DNA of 64,000 bases from Verrucomicrobium sp. BvORR034 (lineage in GTDB: Bacteria > Verrucomicrobiota > Verrucomicrobiia > Verrucomicrobiales > Verrucomicrobiaceae). Under the pieces are notes generated by a model. The model made no database searches, was not told the DNA's origin, and saw only the letters and a program-made list of their open reading frames with translations. Location of the stretch: positions 1 through 64,000 of the forward strand of contig NZ_BATQ01000179.1 of the NCBI RefSeq assembly GCF_000739635.1, given 5' to 3'. Numbering within the stretch: position 1 is the stretch's first letter; each line of letters begins with the position of its first letter. The position numbers were made by a program, and so were the translations under genes. This document shows positions 19,038 through 30,300 of the stretch, piece by piece.

Positions 19038-22000
19038 ATGCGAATGCCTGCCCTGTTGGTGCTGGTGACTTGGGCGGCCATTCTGCCCCTGCCTGCGCTC
19101 TACTCCCAGTTCACAACACTTTGGTCCATCGGCGTGGAAAACAGCGACCCCCAGGAGCTGGGGGGCGAAACGTGGCCCCAAAACAACCTGCCCGGCAGCG
19201 CGACGGTGCGCGACAATGACTACTACTTTGCCGGGACTTACGGCATCGGTACTGTGGCAGCCACCGAGCCCGCTGCGCAGTTCGAGCGGGTGCTGAGCAC
19301 GACCAACCACACTCAGCGCATCCATTTCAATCTCAACGCCGGGCAGGCCACCACCACGGCGAGAATCCGGTTCCATTTCAACCAGGTGTGGGGCGGCTGG
19401 TGGCAGGCGGCGACCAGCACCCAGGGCCCTGGCTACGGTAACCATTCCCTTCAGGTAAAGCTCAATGGCGCTGTCATCGGGACGAAGCTTTTCACCACCC
19501 GGGGCGAAATGCTGGTGGAGGCCAATGCAGGCACCTTTACACTCGTGACAGGGGAGAACGTGTTGGAGATCACCCGCGTGACGACCAGCCCCTCCAGCCC
19601 TGACGGGTCCATCCAGTTCGACTACCTGCAACTCGAGTTGCACCCCACCGCGCTCCAAGATGCAGATGGCGATGGCCTGCCCCGCTGGTGGGAGGAGGAT
19701 CACGGATTCGATGACCAGAACGCCGCCGACGCCGGGTACGATCCCGATCAGGACGGCCTCACCAACGCGCAGGAGTTCACCCGCAGGACACTCCCCCGCA
19801 ACGCCGATACCGACGCGGACGGCCTGAAGGACGGATACGAGACCAACACCGGCACCTATGTGGATGCCACGCACACCGGCACCGATCCCAACAACCCGGA
19901 TACAGACGGGGACTCGCTCCTGGATGGAGAGGAAGTTTCCTTAAACCCACGCCCGAATCCCCTGCTGGCTGACACCGACAACGATGGTGCCCCGGACGCC
20001 TGGGAGGTCCGCACCGGATTCAACCCGACCAGCAACAGCAGCAAGCCGCCGACGTTCCCCGGTGCGATCGGCATCAAGTTTGTGTCCGATCTCACTCCGG
20101 AGCACGGCCTGCTGCCCAAGGAGGTGACCGGCATCACCCCGCAGATGAACTGGAACAGTGCGATGCCCCTGAGCACGTGGAATGACCCCGCCGGATCGGA
20201 GATTGACATCGTGACCCCGATCGCGGGCAAGGTGGCGTACGCCACGGGAGTGGACTCCGGGGTAAAGTTCTCCTGGACCAACCCCGGCTACACCTGGGGC
20301 ACAGGCAACGGTGGCGGCCCCACCCAGAAACTCTTCGACGGCATGCTCTCCGTTGCGGGCGATAGTCCCGCGTCCCTGACCGTCACGCAGGTGCCCTACG
20401 CTACCTATGATGTTATCGCCTATGTGGGGGCGCAGTCGGAGGCTTCAGTAGGCTATATCCGGCTCAACAACAACAGCGCCTCAGATCTGCGGTTCAGCAG
20501 TGCCAGCTCCCGGCCGGAGAAGACCTTCATCGAGCAGGGCATTTACAATGCGACCTATCCCCGACGCGGGAACACTGTGCGCTTCCGCAACGTGACGGGC
20601 AGCAGCTTCAACCTGCAACTCTATCGGACGAGCTACTACAATGTGGGCCTGCACGGGATCCAGATCGTGAATGCCACCGCAGACACGGACAGCGACGGAC
20701 TGCCGGACCACTGGGAGTATCGCTACGGGTTCAACCCGGGGTCCAATGCCGATGCCACGCTGGATGCTGATGGCGACGGCCTTAACAATGTGGGTGAGAA
20801 AAACCGCGGCACGGATCCCCGGGTGGCAGACACCGATGGCGACGGCCTGCGGGATCTGGTGGAGACGGGCACCGGCATCTGGGTGAGCGCCACCAACACG
20901 GGCTCAAATCCGCTGCTGCAAGACACCGACAATGATGGCCTGACGGATGGCGCCGAGGTGGCCACCCTGCCGCTGCCAACCGACCCCAACAAGACCGACA
21001 CGGATGGCGATGGACGGAGTGATCTCCTCGAATCCACGGAGCGCACCAACCCCCTGGCCGCTGAGGCGACCACCTTCAGCATGCCAGTGGTGACCACTTC
21101 GCCCTCTCGCACCTTCGACTGGACGGTGGAGAATGTGCAACTCGTCTGGGACCACTCACGCAATCACTCGGGCTTCAACGACGACCTCTTTGCGCTGGGA
21201 ATCACCAATGCTGCGCGGCCGCGTGAGGATGCCCTGTACTTTGCCCTGCCGGTTCGCAACGGCAACGTCACCTACTATTTCCACACGAACTACTGGGGCG
21301 CATTCAGCCACCCGGACAATGACACCGCCCATGTCTGGGACAGCGACTGGTCCACCACTCCCGCGGATCTAAAATCGGCCATGGGCTTCAGCGGACGCGG
21401 CAAGGTGGACATCTCCGACCGTCTGCGGTTCCGGGTTTCAGCCACCAGCGCGGGCTCCCAGACGAGCTGGAACGTGACCTTCGCCATCATCAATCAGCGC
21501 ACTGGATCGACGGTGGTGAGTCGCACTTACAATGGGTGCGCCCTGGCCACCAGCGCGCACAACAACACCGCCACGTGGCAAACCCATGACGATCCGGCGG
21601 TGGTGAACCGCTTCAACTTCCGCGTGCCGGATGCCGTGACTGTTTACTTCCAGGCGACCCCCTTGGAGAACACCGCCGCCTTCAGTGCCTACAAGGATAC
21701 CGACAATGACGGGATGCCTGATGTCTGGGAGACCCAGTATGGTCTGAACATCAACAGTACGGCGGATGCCGTCCTGGACCCCGACAATGATGGATTGAAA
21801 AACAGGGATGAGTACACGGCAGGCACCTCCCCATTGCAGCGGGACACCGATGGCGATGGCGCTCCAGATGGCGTGGAGGTCTCCAGCCGGAGCAATCCGC
21901 TGCTGGCCACGAGCCTGCCGCCTCTCTACCGCGGCACGGGGAACTCGGGGGAAGATCTCAATGGCAACGGCCTGGCAGATGCCTGGGAGCTCTGGGCCGG

Positions 22001-24155
22001 CAGCTTCAACCTGGTGGCCAATGTGGACACCGATGGCGACGGCATGAGCAATGCGGCGGAAGCCGCGGCAGGGACGGATCCCTTTGATCCCGCGGACCGG
22101 CTGTGGTCTGCGATTGTCGCTCAAGGAAACAACATCCTGGTGCGCTGGCCGGCGCTGGTGCAGAAGCAACATGCGGTGTGGGAAAGCGGCAACCTCACCG
22201 ACTGGAACCCCGCCACGGGCACACCGGTCACTACAGACGGCGTGAACCAGCAGACCTTCACCAATGTGCTGAACGGCCCCACCCGGGTGTTCTACAAGGT
22301 GCGGGTGAATGACCTGGACCGGGATGGCGATGGCGTGAGTGACTGGACGGAGAAGAACGTGCTGGGCTCTGACCCTCTGGCGGCCAACAGCTCCCGCAGC
22401 GCCACCAGCGTGGACACCAACCAGGACGGGGTGGTGGACACCACTTACAGCGGGGACTATGTGACTCTGGTGGAGCATCTCCAGGGCACCACGGCTGCGG
22501 GCGGATTTCCCGGCTCCGGCAGCGGGGGCAGTGGCGGCACCGGCATCGCCAGTGGCAGCACGGCCATCTCGCGCACCCAGGCGGCGAGGTTCCTCACGCA
22601 ATCCACCTTTGGTCCCACACCGGAGGACATCCAGACGGTGCAGGAGCAGGGCTATGCAGGCTGGATCACCCAGCAGGCGGCGCAGGCTCCCACGCTCCAC
22701 TCGCCCTACATTCAAGAGATCTACAATGACATTCGCGGGCAGCGCACCGGCCAGGGCTACAGCTACGGCGGCAGTGACAATGAGTACTTCCTCTTTGGCA
22801 ACAACATGATGACCGCCTTTGCCCGGGGCGCTGTGAACGGGCAGGACCAGCTCCGGCAGCGCATGGCCTTCGCCCTTAGCCAGATCCTCGTGGCCTCGCG
22901 CCGCGATTCCGCCCTGGAGAACAAGGCGATCGGCATGGCCAGCTTCTACGACATCTTCGTCCGGAACGGTCTTGGAAACTACCGTGACGTCCTGCGTGAG
23001 GTGACCTTCCACCCCATCATGGGGCGGTACCTCAGCCATGTGGGCAACCAGAAGGCGCATCCGGAGATCAACCAGTATCCGGATGAAAACTACGCCCGTG
23101 AGGTGATGCAGCTCTTCAGCATCGGGCTCTGGGAGCTGAACCCCGATGGCACGCGCAAGCTGGACAGCGGCGGGCACCCCATCCCCACCTACACGAACAC
23201 CGAGATCACCCAGGTGGCCCGCGTGCTCACCGGGCTCTGGTACGGCGGGCAGGAGTGGGGCAACGGCGGCTGGGATGACGCGGCCTTCTCCACACCCATG
23301 ACGATGCACTCGGACCGTCACGACTTCGGGAAGAAGACGCTGCTGCGCGGCTTTGCGGTGCCCTCCCGCGCGCCTTCCGCGGAGAATGCCTTGCGCGACA
23401 TCGACGACCTCATCCGCATGCTATTCGAGCACCCCAACACGGGTGTGTTTGTGGGCCGGCAGTTGATCCAGTTCTTCGTCACAGACAATCCAAGCCCCAC
23501 CTATGTGCAGCGAGTCTCGGCGGTGTTTGCCAACAACGGCCAGGGTGTGCGCGGCGATCTGCTGGCGGTGATCAAGGCCATCCTGCTGGATGAAGAAGCC
23601 CGTGACACACGCTACTCCTCCGGGGCCTCGTTTGGCCGCCTTAAAGAACCCGTGATCCGCGCCATGTCCATCGGGCGGGCCTTTGGCCTGAAGGGGGAGA
23701 CCAATCTGCTCTGGTGGGACTGGAACGACTTCTTCAACGTGAGCCGCCAGGAGCCAACCTTCTCCCCCAGCGTGTTCAACTTCTACCGCCCTGACTATCA
23801 GGCGCCGGGCCTGCTGACGCAGAACAGCCTGTCCTCCCCGGTCTTCCAGATCACGGACAGTTTCTCCTCGATCTCCTTCCCCAACCGGCTCTGGGATCTG
23901 GTGCAATACGGCTTCCGTCTCTGGAACGTGTACCAATTCCCCCTGGACATGGAGCGGGAAAAGGCGCTGGCCGCCACGCCGGAACTGCTGGTGGACCACC
24001 TCAACACGATCTTCTGCGCAGGCAACATGGAGGTGGGCACCCGCACCTACATCCTGAATGCGATCAATCAACTGCCGGCCAATGAACTGGCGATCCGCGC
24101 GCAGGTGGCGGCGTATCTGGCCATCGTCTCCCCGGAGGGGGCCGTGATCCGGTAA
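19038..24155 (+). CDS. Giant secreted DUF1800 protein with TSP3-type repeats
   Basis: 1705 residues; signal peptide MRMPALLVLVTWAAILPLPALYSQ. An N-terminal beta-sandwich-like region (about 25-205) is followed by clusters of thrombospondin type 3-like calcium loops (DTDADGLKDGYE, DTDGDSLLDGEE, DTDNDGAPDAWE at about 210-330; more near 550-680, 890-960 and 970-1020). Between them are two further beta-rich modules (about 335-550; about 685-885). A Gly/Ser linker (about 1155-1175) leads to the DUF1800 domain, starting ISRTQAARFLTQSTFGP (about 1175) and running to the end. The same catalytic-like blocks occur in the smaller copy at 9685, including LRQRMAFALSQILV. It is roughly twice that copy's length because of the added calcium-binding stalk. 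It starts a plus-strand run of five genes to 33018. Confidence 0.86.
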   Translation: MRMPALLVLVTWAAILPLPALYSQFTTLWSIGVENSDPQELGGETWPQNNLPGSATVRDNDYYFAGTYGIGTVAATEPAAQFERVLSTTNHTQRIHFNLNAGQATTTARIRFHFNQVWGGWWQAATSTQGPGYGNHSLQVKLNGAVIGTKLFTTRGEMLVEANAGTFTLVTGENVLEITRVTTSPSSPDGSIQFDYLQLELHPTALQDADGDGLPRWWEEDHGFDDQNAADAGYDPDQDGLTNAQEFTRRTLPRNADTDADGLKDGYETNTGTYVDATHTGTDPNNPDTDGDSLLDGEEVSLNPRPNPLLADTDNDGAPDAWEVRTGFNPTSNSSKPPTFPGAIGIKFVSDLTPEHGLLPKEVTGITPQMNWNSAMPLSTWNDPAGSEIDIVTPIAGKVAYATGVDSGVKFSWTNPGYTWGTGNGGGPTQKLFDGMLSVAGDSPASLTVTQVPYATYDVIAYVGAQSEASVGYIRLNNNSASDLRFSSASSRPEKTFIEQGIYNATYPRRGNTVRFRNVTGSSFNLQLYRTSYYNVGLHGIQIVNATADTDSDGLPDHWEYRYGFNPGSNADATLDADGDGLNNVGEKNRGTDPRVADTDGDGLRDLVETGTGIWVSATNTGSNPLLQDTDNDGLTDGAEVATLPLPTDPNKTDTDGDGRSDLLESTERTNPLAAEATTFSMPVVTTSPSRTFDWTVENVQLVWDHSRNHSGFNDDLFALGITNAARPREDALYFALPVRNGNVTYYFHTNYWGAFSHPDNDTAHVWDSDWSTTPADLKSAMGFSGRGKVDISDRLRFRVSATSAGSQTSWNVTFAIINQRTGSTVVSRTYNGCALATSAHNNTATWQTHDDPAVVNRFNFRVPDAVTVYFQATPLENTAAFSAYKDTDNDGMPDVWETQYGLNINSTADAVLDPDNDGLKNRDEYTAGTSPLQRDTDGDGAPDGVEVSSRSNPLLATSLPPLYRGTGNSGEDLNGNGLADAWELWAGSFNLVANVDTDGDGMSNAAEAAAGTDPFDPADRLWSAIVAQGNNILVRWPALVQKQHAVWESGNLTDWNPATGTPVTTDGVNQQTFTNVLNGPTRVFYKVRVNDLDRDGDGVSDWTEKNVLGSDPLAANSSRSATSVDTNQDGVVDTTYSGDYVTLVEHLQGTTAAGGFPGSGSGGSGGTGIASGSTAISRTQAARFLTQSTFGPTPEDIQTVQEQGYAGWITQQAAQAPTLHSPYIQEIYNDIRGQRTGQGYSYGGSDNEYFLFGNNMMTAFARGAVNGQDQLRQRMAFALSQILVASRRDSALENKAIGMASFYDIFVRNGLGNYRDVLREVTFHPIMGRYLSHVGNQKAHPEINQYPDENYAREVMQLFSIGLWELNPDGTRKLDSGGHPIPTYTNTEITQVARVLTGLWYGGQEWGNGGWDDAAFSTPMTMHSDRHDFGKKTLLRGFAVPSRAPSAENALRDIDDLIRMLFEHPNTGVFVGRQLIQFFVTDNPSPTYVQRVSAVFANNGQGVRGDLLAVIKAILLDEEARDTRYSSGASFGRLKEPVIRAMSIGRAFGLKGETNLLWWDWNDFFNVSRQEPTFSPSVFNFYRPDYQAPGLLTQNSLSSPVFQITDSFSSISFPNRLWDLVQYGFRLWNVYQFPLDMEREKALAATPELLVDHLNTIFCAGNMEVGTRTYILNAINQLPANELAIRAQVAAYLAIVSPEGAVIR

Positions 24156-24196
24156 CCCCCCAGCCCTCTTTATTGAAACGCGACGCTGTTCTCCGT

Positions 24197-25660
24197 ATGA
24201 GCATGAAAGACCAACAGTCCCCCTTTCATCGGCCAAACCGCCGGCAGTTCCTCGGCCAGTCCGCCTGCGCGGCCCTGGGGAATCTCTCGATCCTCAACAC
24301 GCTGCTGAATCTGAAGCTGGCTGGCTCCGCTGCCGCCCAGTCAGCACCGACAGACTACCGCACCCTGGTGTGTGTCTTCCTTCATGGAGGCAATGACTCC
24401 TTCAACTGGCTGGTGCCCCGCGATGCTGCCCGGCACGCGGTGTACACGACCACGCGGGACAATCTGGCCCTGGGGCTAAACACCCTGCGGCCCCTGACCC
24501 AGTCCGGAGGGGACGGGCAGGAGTACGGCCTGCATCCGAACTGCCCGGGGTTGCAGGAAATGTTCAACGGCTTGGGCGGGGACACCGCGAAACGCCGCGC
24601 CGCCTGGATCTCCAACGTGGGCACGCTCATCGCTCCCGTGACCAAGGCGCAATATCTGGCGGAGACCATGCCGCTGCCCAGGGCGCTCTTCTCCCACAGT
24701 GACCAGATCGACCAGTGGCAGACCTCCGTGCCCCAGGGGATGACGCAGCTCAGCGGCTGGGCCGGCCGCGCGGCGGACGTGCTGCACGCCTCCTCCAATG
24801 CGACGAATTTTTCCATGAACCTCTCCCTGGCGGGGAACAACCTCCTGCAGGTGGGCAATCAGACCAGCCAGTTCGTGGTGACAGACCAGGGAGCCCTCAC
24901 CTTCACGGGCTCCTACATCGGAGACACGAGCCACTTCCACCGCATCAAGAACTCTGCGCACCGCAGCATCCTGTCCCAGCAGTACTCCAATCTGGTACAG
25001 GAGTCCTTCTCCGGCCTCACGCGCAGCAGCATCGAGCTGCAGGAGTTTTTCCTCCAGAAGTTCAGCACGTACGACGACAGCGCCGTGGCCGGCATGTTCC
25101 CGAACTCTTACATGGGTTCCCAGTTCCGGGCGGCGGCCAAGATGATCGGCCTCCGCCAGGCGTTGGGTCTCCACCGGCAGACGCTCTTCATCGGCTTCGG
25201 CGGGTGGGACCACCACACGGAGCTGCTGGACTCCCAGGCCCCCATGCTCTCCGTGCTGGACGCCGGACTGGCGGGCTTCCAGCGGGCGCTGGATGCCATG
25301 GGCCTGCAGGACAGCGTCATCAGCTTCACCTCCTCCGACTTCAGCCGGACACTGCGCAGCAACGGCCGCGGCACCGACCACGCCTGGGGGGCGAACGCCC
25401 TTGTCATGGGCGGACCCGTGCAGGGCGGCAGGATCTACGGCACCTTCCCAAATCTCGCGATCGACAGCAACAATGACACCGGCTACGGCGGCAGGATGAT
25501 CCCCACCACGTCTGTGGACCAGTTCGTGGGCGAGATGCTGCGATGGTTCGGGGTGAAGGCCTCGGACATGCCCTATGTACTGCCCAACCTGGGCAACTTC
25601 TACAACGCGAGCTCCTCCACCCTGCCCATCGGTTTCCTGAAACCCGGCACCTGGAGCTGA
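24197..25660 (+). CDS. Tat-exported DUF1501 protein, second copy
   Basis: 487 residues from the ATG at 24197; a second ATG lies at 24203 and a TTG further upstream. The twin-arginine motif NRRQFLGQSAC precedes a hydrophobic stretch, as in the copy at 12347. Shared signatures are FLHGGNDSFNWLVPRD, GFGGWDHHTE, SSDFSRTLRSNGRGTDHAWG and the C-terminal FYNASSSTLPIGFLKP. The gene follows the giant DUF1800 gene by 41 bp, so the DUF1800-DUF1501 arrangement is conserved in both loci. DUF1501 has no demonstrated reaction; membership in the alkaline-phosphatase-like superfamily is the best lead. Confidence 0.88.
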   Translation: MSMKDQQSPFHRPNRRQFLGQSACAALGNLSILNTLLNLKLAGSAAAQSAPTDYRTLVCVFLHGGNDSFNWLVPRDAARHAVYTTTRDNLALGLNTLRPLTQSGGDGQEYGLHPNCPGLQEMFNGLGGDTAKRRAAWISNVGTLIAPVTKAQYLAETMPLPRALFSHSDQIDQWQTSVPQGMTQLSGWAGRAADVLHASSNATNFSMNLSLAGNNLLQVGNQTSQFVVTDQGALTFTGSYIGDTSHFHRIKNSAHRSILSQQYSNLVQESFSGLTRSSIELQEFFLQKFSTYDDSAVAGMFPNSYMGSQFRAAAKMIGLRQALGLHRQTLFIGFGGWDHHTELLDSQAPMLSVLDAGLAGFQRALDAMGLQDSVISFTSSDFSRTLRSNGRGTDHAWGANALVMGGPVQGGRIYGTFPNLAIDSNNDTGYGGRMIPTTSVDQFVGEMLRWFGVKASDMPYVLPNLGNFYNASSSTLPIGFLKPGTWS

Positions 25661-25684
25661 CCCCTCGCTTCTCCTTTACATCGC

Positions 25685-26344
25685 ATGACAACATCAGGAA
25701 AGGCGGGCAGGTCGGCGATCAAACGCCCCGGCCGCCTCATCGCCGCAGCCCTTTTGCTGGCGGCGATTGCGGGAGGCTTGTGGCTGGCCCTCAAGCCGAA
25801 ACCCGAGGCTGGCCTTCCGGTTGCCAACACCACCCCGCCAGCGCCCAGCCCGCCCCTCCGGCCGTTGCCCCCGAATCCACCACCGGGCACCAAGCTGCCG
25901 GGTGAAATGATCCTGCAGGCGTATGCCAGCCCCGGCTCCCGTCCCCAGGATGACCTGCACGCGGTGGCCCATGCGCTCGATAATCTGGCGCTCCTGGTTA
26001 AAGGAAACGATCCATTCCGGCTCGGTGCCAATGAGGAGTTCGCCGACGCGCTCAAAGGCCGCAACAAGGCCCAGATCCGGTTCCTCCGGGATGACCACCC
26101 GGTCTTCAATGAAAAGGGCCAGCTCGTGGACCGATGGAAAACGCCGCTCTACATCCATGCCGCGAGCCGCGACCGCCTGGAGATCCGCAGTGCCGGGCCG
26201 GACCAGAAGATGTGGACGGAAGATGACCTCCAACGCGAGCCCGACGGCCAGTTTCTGAAAGGGAAGGACCTGAATCCCACCAGCCTCTATCTCCCGCAAG
26301 CCCGCCCCCAGGGACAACCGCCAGCTGAAGCATCCGGTCGGTGA
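25685..26344 (+). CDS. Membrane-anchored protein with GspG-like C-terminal motif
   Basis: 219 residues. One N-terminal membrane segment (about 18-36, LIAAALLLAAIAGGLWLAL) is followed by a proline-rich linker (about 50-72) and a small globular domain. Near residues 160-182 the pattern RWKTPLYIHAASRDRLEIRSAGPDQKMWTEDD resembles the C-terminal segment of type II secretion pseudopilins of the GspG type (DxWGTPY ... SAGPDGxxGTxDD), which binds calcium. It has no prepilin leader, so it is not a pseudopilin itself. It lies 24 bp after the DUF1501 gene and is probably in its operon. Function unknown. Confidence 0.65.
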   Translation: MTTSGKAGRSAIKRPGRLIAAALLLAAIAGGLWLALKPKPEAGLPVANTTPPAPSPPLRPLPPNPPPGTKLPGEMILQAYASPGSRPQDDLHAVAHALDNLALLVKGNDPFRLGANEEFADALKGRNKAQIRFLRDDHPVFNEKGQLVDRWKTPLYIHAASRDRLEIRSAGPDQKMWTEDDLQREPDGQFLKGKDLNPTSLYLPQARPQGQPPAEASGR

Positions 26345-26417
26345 ACCGGTCAAAATGTTGTGGCGAATTGTCACACTCGGAGGACACTGTGGGAACGCTC
26401 GTTTTTCCCCCAAGTCC

Positions 26418-27248
26418 ATGTCCTCCGCTCCAGCCTGCGGTTTGCAGCCAGCCCTCCCCCGCCGCTCCGCGGTGTGGATGCTGCTGGTCTGCGCCTTCCC
26501 GGCCCTGCTGGCATCCGAGGCAGCGGCACAGCAAGCGTTTGTTCCGCCACAGCCTTTCCCGGAGGAGAAGTATGAGAACGGTTGGAGGAAGAACCCTTTC
26601 ACACTGAAGACGGCTCCGGTGGCCATCCAGCGGGAGTCCTTTTCCAAGAATCTCGCCCTGGGGAGCATGTACGATGATGCCGAGGGAGTCACCTGCGTGG
26701 TGGTGGTGAACACCAAGACACGGGAGCGGACGCGACTCAAAGGCCAGGAACCCGCCGCCAACGGCATGCGGGTGACGGAGTCCGTCATCGCAGACACCCG
26801 ACGGGATTCCTACGCCGTGATCGTCTCTGGAGGGGAAAAAGCCACGCTGCGATACGACACTGCCTTCCTGAAACAGATGGCCGCTGGGCAGGGCGGTGGC
26901 GCGACGACACAAGCCCCTCCCCATGGGATGGGCCAAAAACAACCCTCCAACGGGGCAGCTCCTGATCCAGCCACCGCAGGCATGAACATGACCAACATGG
27001 ATCAGGACCAGAGCGGGGCGCCCCAGCCCCCACCAGGGGCCTATGGTCAACCCTCTCCGCAGGGTGCCAATACCGGCATGATGAATGGCGGAGGGGCTCC
27101 CACGCCCGTGCCTCCAGGCATTCGCCCCCAGCCTGGGCAGCCTCCCAACATGGGCGCAGGCCGTCCCAACATTCCCAGCCGGCGACGTTTGACGGTGCCC
27201 CCGCAATCTCCTCCGCCGCCGGTTCAGCCAGTGCAGGAGAATCCGTAG
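26418..27248 (+). CDS. Secreted proline/glycine-rich hypothetical protein
   Basis: 276 residues from the ATG at 26418, whose N-terminus (ending LLVCAFPALLASEAAA) is a usual signal peptide. An in-frame ATG at 26355 would give an unusually long leader. A short folded region (about 40-165), containing TCVVVVNTKTRERTRLKG and ending near DTAFLKQMAAGQ, is followed by a disordered tail of Pro, Gly, Gln, Asn and Met repeats. I do not recognise a family. It follows the GspG-like gene by about 74 bp on the same strand. An envelope-associated role is suggested only by the signal peptide and context. Confidence 0.55.
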   Translation: MSSAPACGLQPALPRRSAVWMLLVCAFPALLASEAAAQQAFVPPQPFPEEKYENGWRKNPFTLKTAPVAIQRESFSKNLALGSMYDDAEGVTCVVVVNTKTRERTRLKGQEPAANGMRVTESVIADTRRDSYAVIVSGGEKATLRYDTAFLKQMAAGQGGGATTQAPPHGMGQKQPSNGAAPDPATAGMNMTNMDQDQSGAPQPPPGAYGQPSPQGANTGMMNGGGAPTPVPPGIRPQPGQPPNMGAGRPNIPSRRRLTVPPQSPPPPVQPVQENP

Positions 27249-27324
27249 CCTTCCAGGTTCCGCAGGGGTTCACCTTCCAGTGGCCAAAAATGCACGTTCC
27301 CAGTAGCATGGGGCGATTTTCCTC

Positions 27325-30300
27325 ATGAGCACGCGTACCTTCCGAATTTTCCCCTTCCTGGCAGGCGGTATCCTTGTGTTGGCGGGCTTGGCCATCACCA
27401 CCGCGTGGCTGATGCGTGATGCGTACTCCGACAGAAGTGGTGACAGCGATGCTTCGCGAGAGGGTTCTTCGACGGCCAGTCCCACCGCGCAGAAGCCGTG
27501 GGATCTGAGCCGCTCCACCGCCGGGGGCAAGCCGGAAGCTGCCCTCTCAGGATCCGCCTCGTTCCCCGCCCCCGCAGCACCTGCCAGCCCAGTGCAAGCG
27601 GGTGCCCCCAACTCTCCCCGCCGGGGAGTTCCCGCCGAAATCGCAAATGGTAAGGTGGTGGCCACGGACAACTCTGAAGTCTCACCGGAAGGCGTGCAGC
27701 GACGGGTGACGCTGCATGAGACGAACTTCAAGTACCCGCATCTGCGCATGGAGGAGCAGGTGCACCGCCTGGCCAATGGCGGAGAGGTGCTGGTGAAACG
27801 GCATGTGATGGTGGCAGATCACCTCATGGTCACGCTCAAGCCACGCGTGACGGAGCCGGAATTTCAGGCCTGGCTCAGCCAGCACCAACTGACCATCCGT
27901 GAGCGCATCCCCAACGCTCCCCTTTATCTGGTGGCGACAAAGGATCCGAGTCTTGAGACTTATGATGCCGCCCTGCTTGCCCTCGCAGAGGCCGGCAGCC
28001 CGATCGCCTACGCCGACCCGGACTACATCGTGCAGAACCAGGCGCAAGCTCCGGTCCCCAATGATCCGTCCTTCAACCAGCAATGGGCGCTCTCCAACAC
28101 GGGCCAGACCGGCGGCCTCGCGGGAGCAGACATCAATGCCCTCACCGCATGGGCGGTGACGGAAGGCAGCAGCAATGTGATCGTGGCGGTGATCGACACC
28201 GGCATGGACATGGACCACCCCGATCTGGAGCCCAACCTCTGGACCAATGCCGGGGAAATTGCCGGCAATGGCCTGGATGACGACAACAATGGCTATGTGG
28301 ATGACATCCACGGCTACGACTTCGTCTCGAACGATGCCAACCCCGAAGACGACCACGGTCATGGCTCTCATACTGCCGGCACCCTGGGCGCGGTAGGACG
28401 CAACGGCACGGGCGTGGTGGGCGTGAGCCACCATGTGAAGATCATGCCGCTGAAGTTTCTCAATTCAGCGGGGTCCGGCGCGGACTCCGACGCGATCAAG
28501 GCCATCTACTATGCCACGGCCAAAGGTGTCCTCCTTTCCTCGAACTCATGGGGCGGGGGCGATTACGTTCAGGCGATGGAAGATGCCATCAACCATGCCG
28601 GGACCAACGGCGTGGGTTTCGTGGCGGCGTCGGGGAACGACGGACTCGACAACGACGTCATCCCCAACTACCCCTCCAACTACGTGGCGGCCAACCTGAT
28701 CGCCGTAGCGGCTACGGATGCGAATGATCAACTGGCGTGGTTCTCCAACTACGGAGCCAGCAAGGTTCACCTGGCCGCACCGGGTGACAGCATTCTCTCC
28801 ACCTACCGCGACGGAGGCTACGCTCACTCCAGCGGAACTTCCATGGCAACGCCGCACGTGTCGGGTGCCGCGGCGCTGCTCAAGGCGGCGAACCCGGCGA
28901 TGAGTTTTGCCCAGATCAAAGCGGCGCTTCTGGCCAAGACGGATCCCGTTGCCAATCTGAACGGCAAGGTGAGCACCGGCGGGCGTCTGGATGTTGGCAA
29001 CGCGATAGACCTGGCCACTTCTGCTTACCCCGTGCTGGTCAAGACCACCGTCGTGGATGGAGGAGCACCCGGCACCACGGGCAATGCCGATGGCATCATC
29101 AGCCCCGGAGAAACCGCGGCCCTCACCCTGGAAGTGCAGAATCTCGGCGGCCTGTCCACCGGCCCGCTCCAGGCCACGGTGACGATGAACACCGCCGATC
29201 CCAAGGTGACGCTGGGCCACACCACTCAGACCTTCGGGGTGGTGCCAGCCGCCGCCCGCCAGGCCAACACCGGCACCTCGCTGACCATCACCGTGGCGGC
29301 GGACCACACAACGCCCGCCAGCCTGCCGCTCAGCCTTGCTTTCACAGATGGTGCGGGTGTGAACCGGATCGAGGAGGCAACGCTGGAGATCTACACCGTT
29401 TCCCAGATCAGCGGCCGCGTCACCAACGTGAGCGATGGCTCGGGGTTGGTGGGGGCCACCGTGCATCTCAATGGCACGATCACCAGAACCGCCACCACCA
29501 CCGCAGACGGCAGCTACAGCGCCAGCGTGGTGGATGGCAGCTATGCGGTGCACGCCAGCGCGGCAGGGTTTGTTTCCTCCAGCCCGCAGACGGTGGTGGT
29601 CCCACCCTCCGCAGAGAACGTAAACATGATCCTGGGCTACTCGGCCCTCCAGATCACCCCCTCCACCTTGGGAGCGACCGTGGAGGAAGATGACGCGACC
29701 ACCCAGACGATCACCCTGCAAAACAACGGCAACGTGCCCCTGACCTGGAAGCTGGTGGAAACCCCACAACCTGACAACGTGGCCACCGGCAAGCTGTTGG
29801 CCAACCAACTGGCAGGATTGAAGCCCGTGCATCCCGCTGCGTTCCTGCCCACCGGCTCTTCCGTGCAGGCCGTGGAAGAAGGCCCCGGCCCCGGACGTCT
29901 GCTGCCTGCCCGGCCCGGTCTCAATGCCTTGGACAACAATACGGCCACCTATCCGTACCTGCCCTTCGCCGATGGGTTCGAGGATGGAACTTACAACAAG
30001 TGGTTTGAGAGCTGGACGGACGCGCATCGTGAGGTGGTGTCCAACACGGCAGGCGAGGGAACCAAGTCCTTCCGCTTCAACATGGCCGGCACAGAAGACC
30101 ACTTCTCCGGGGTTCATCAGGAGTTTCAGTGGGCGCAACAGCCCGGGCACGTGTCCTTCTGGGTGCGCACGGCGGCGCGGGATCTGGCCACGGCTTACAT
30201 GGTGCTGTGCGATGTGAACAACGGCTATCTGGTGGATTTCATCTGGTTCTTCGCCCACCCGAACGGGCGCTTTTACCTGAACGCGGATGTGGGGGGCAAC

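Noticed and set aside
21438..23321. A 627-codon minus-strand open frame opposite the giant DUF1800 gene
   Set aside because: Same reason; the DUF1800 domain covers this stretch on the plus strand.
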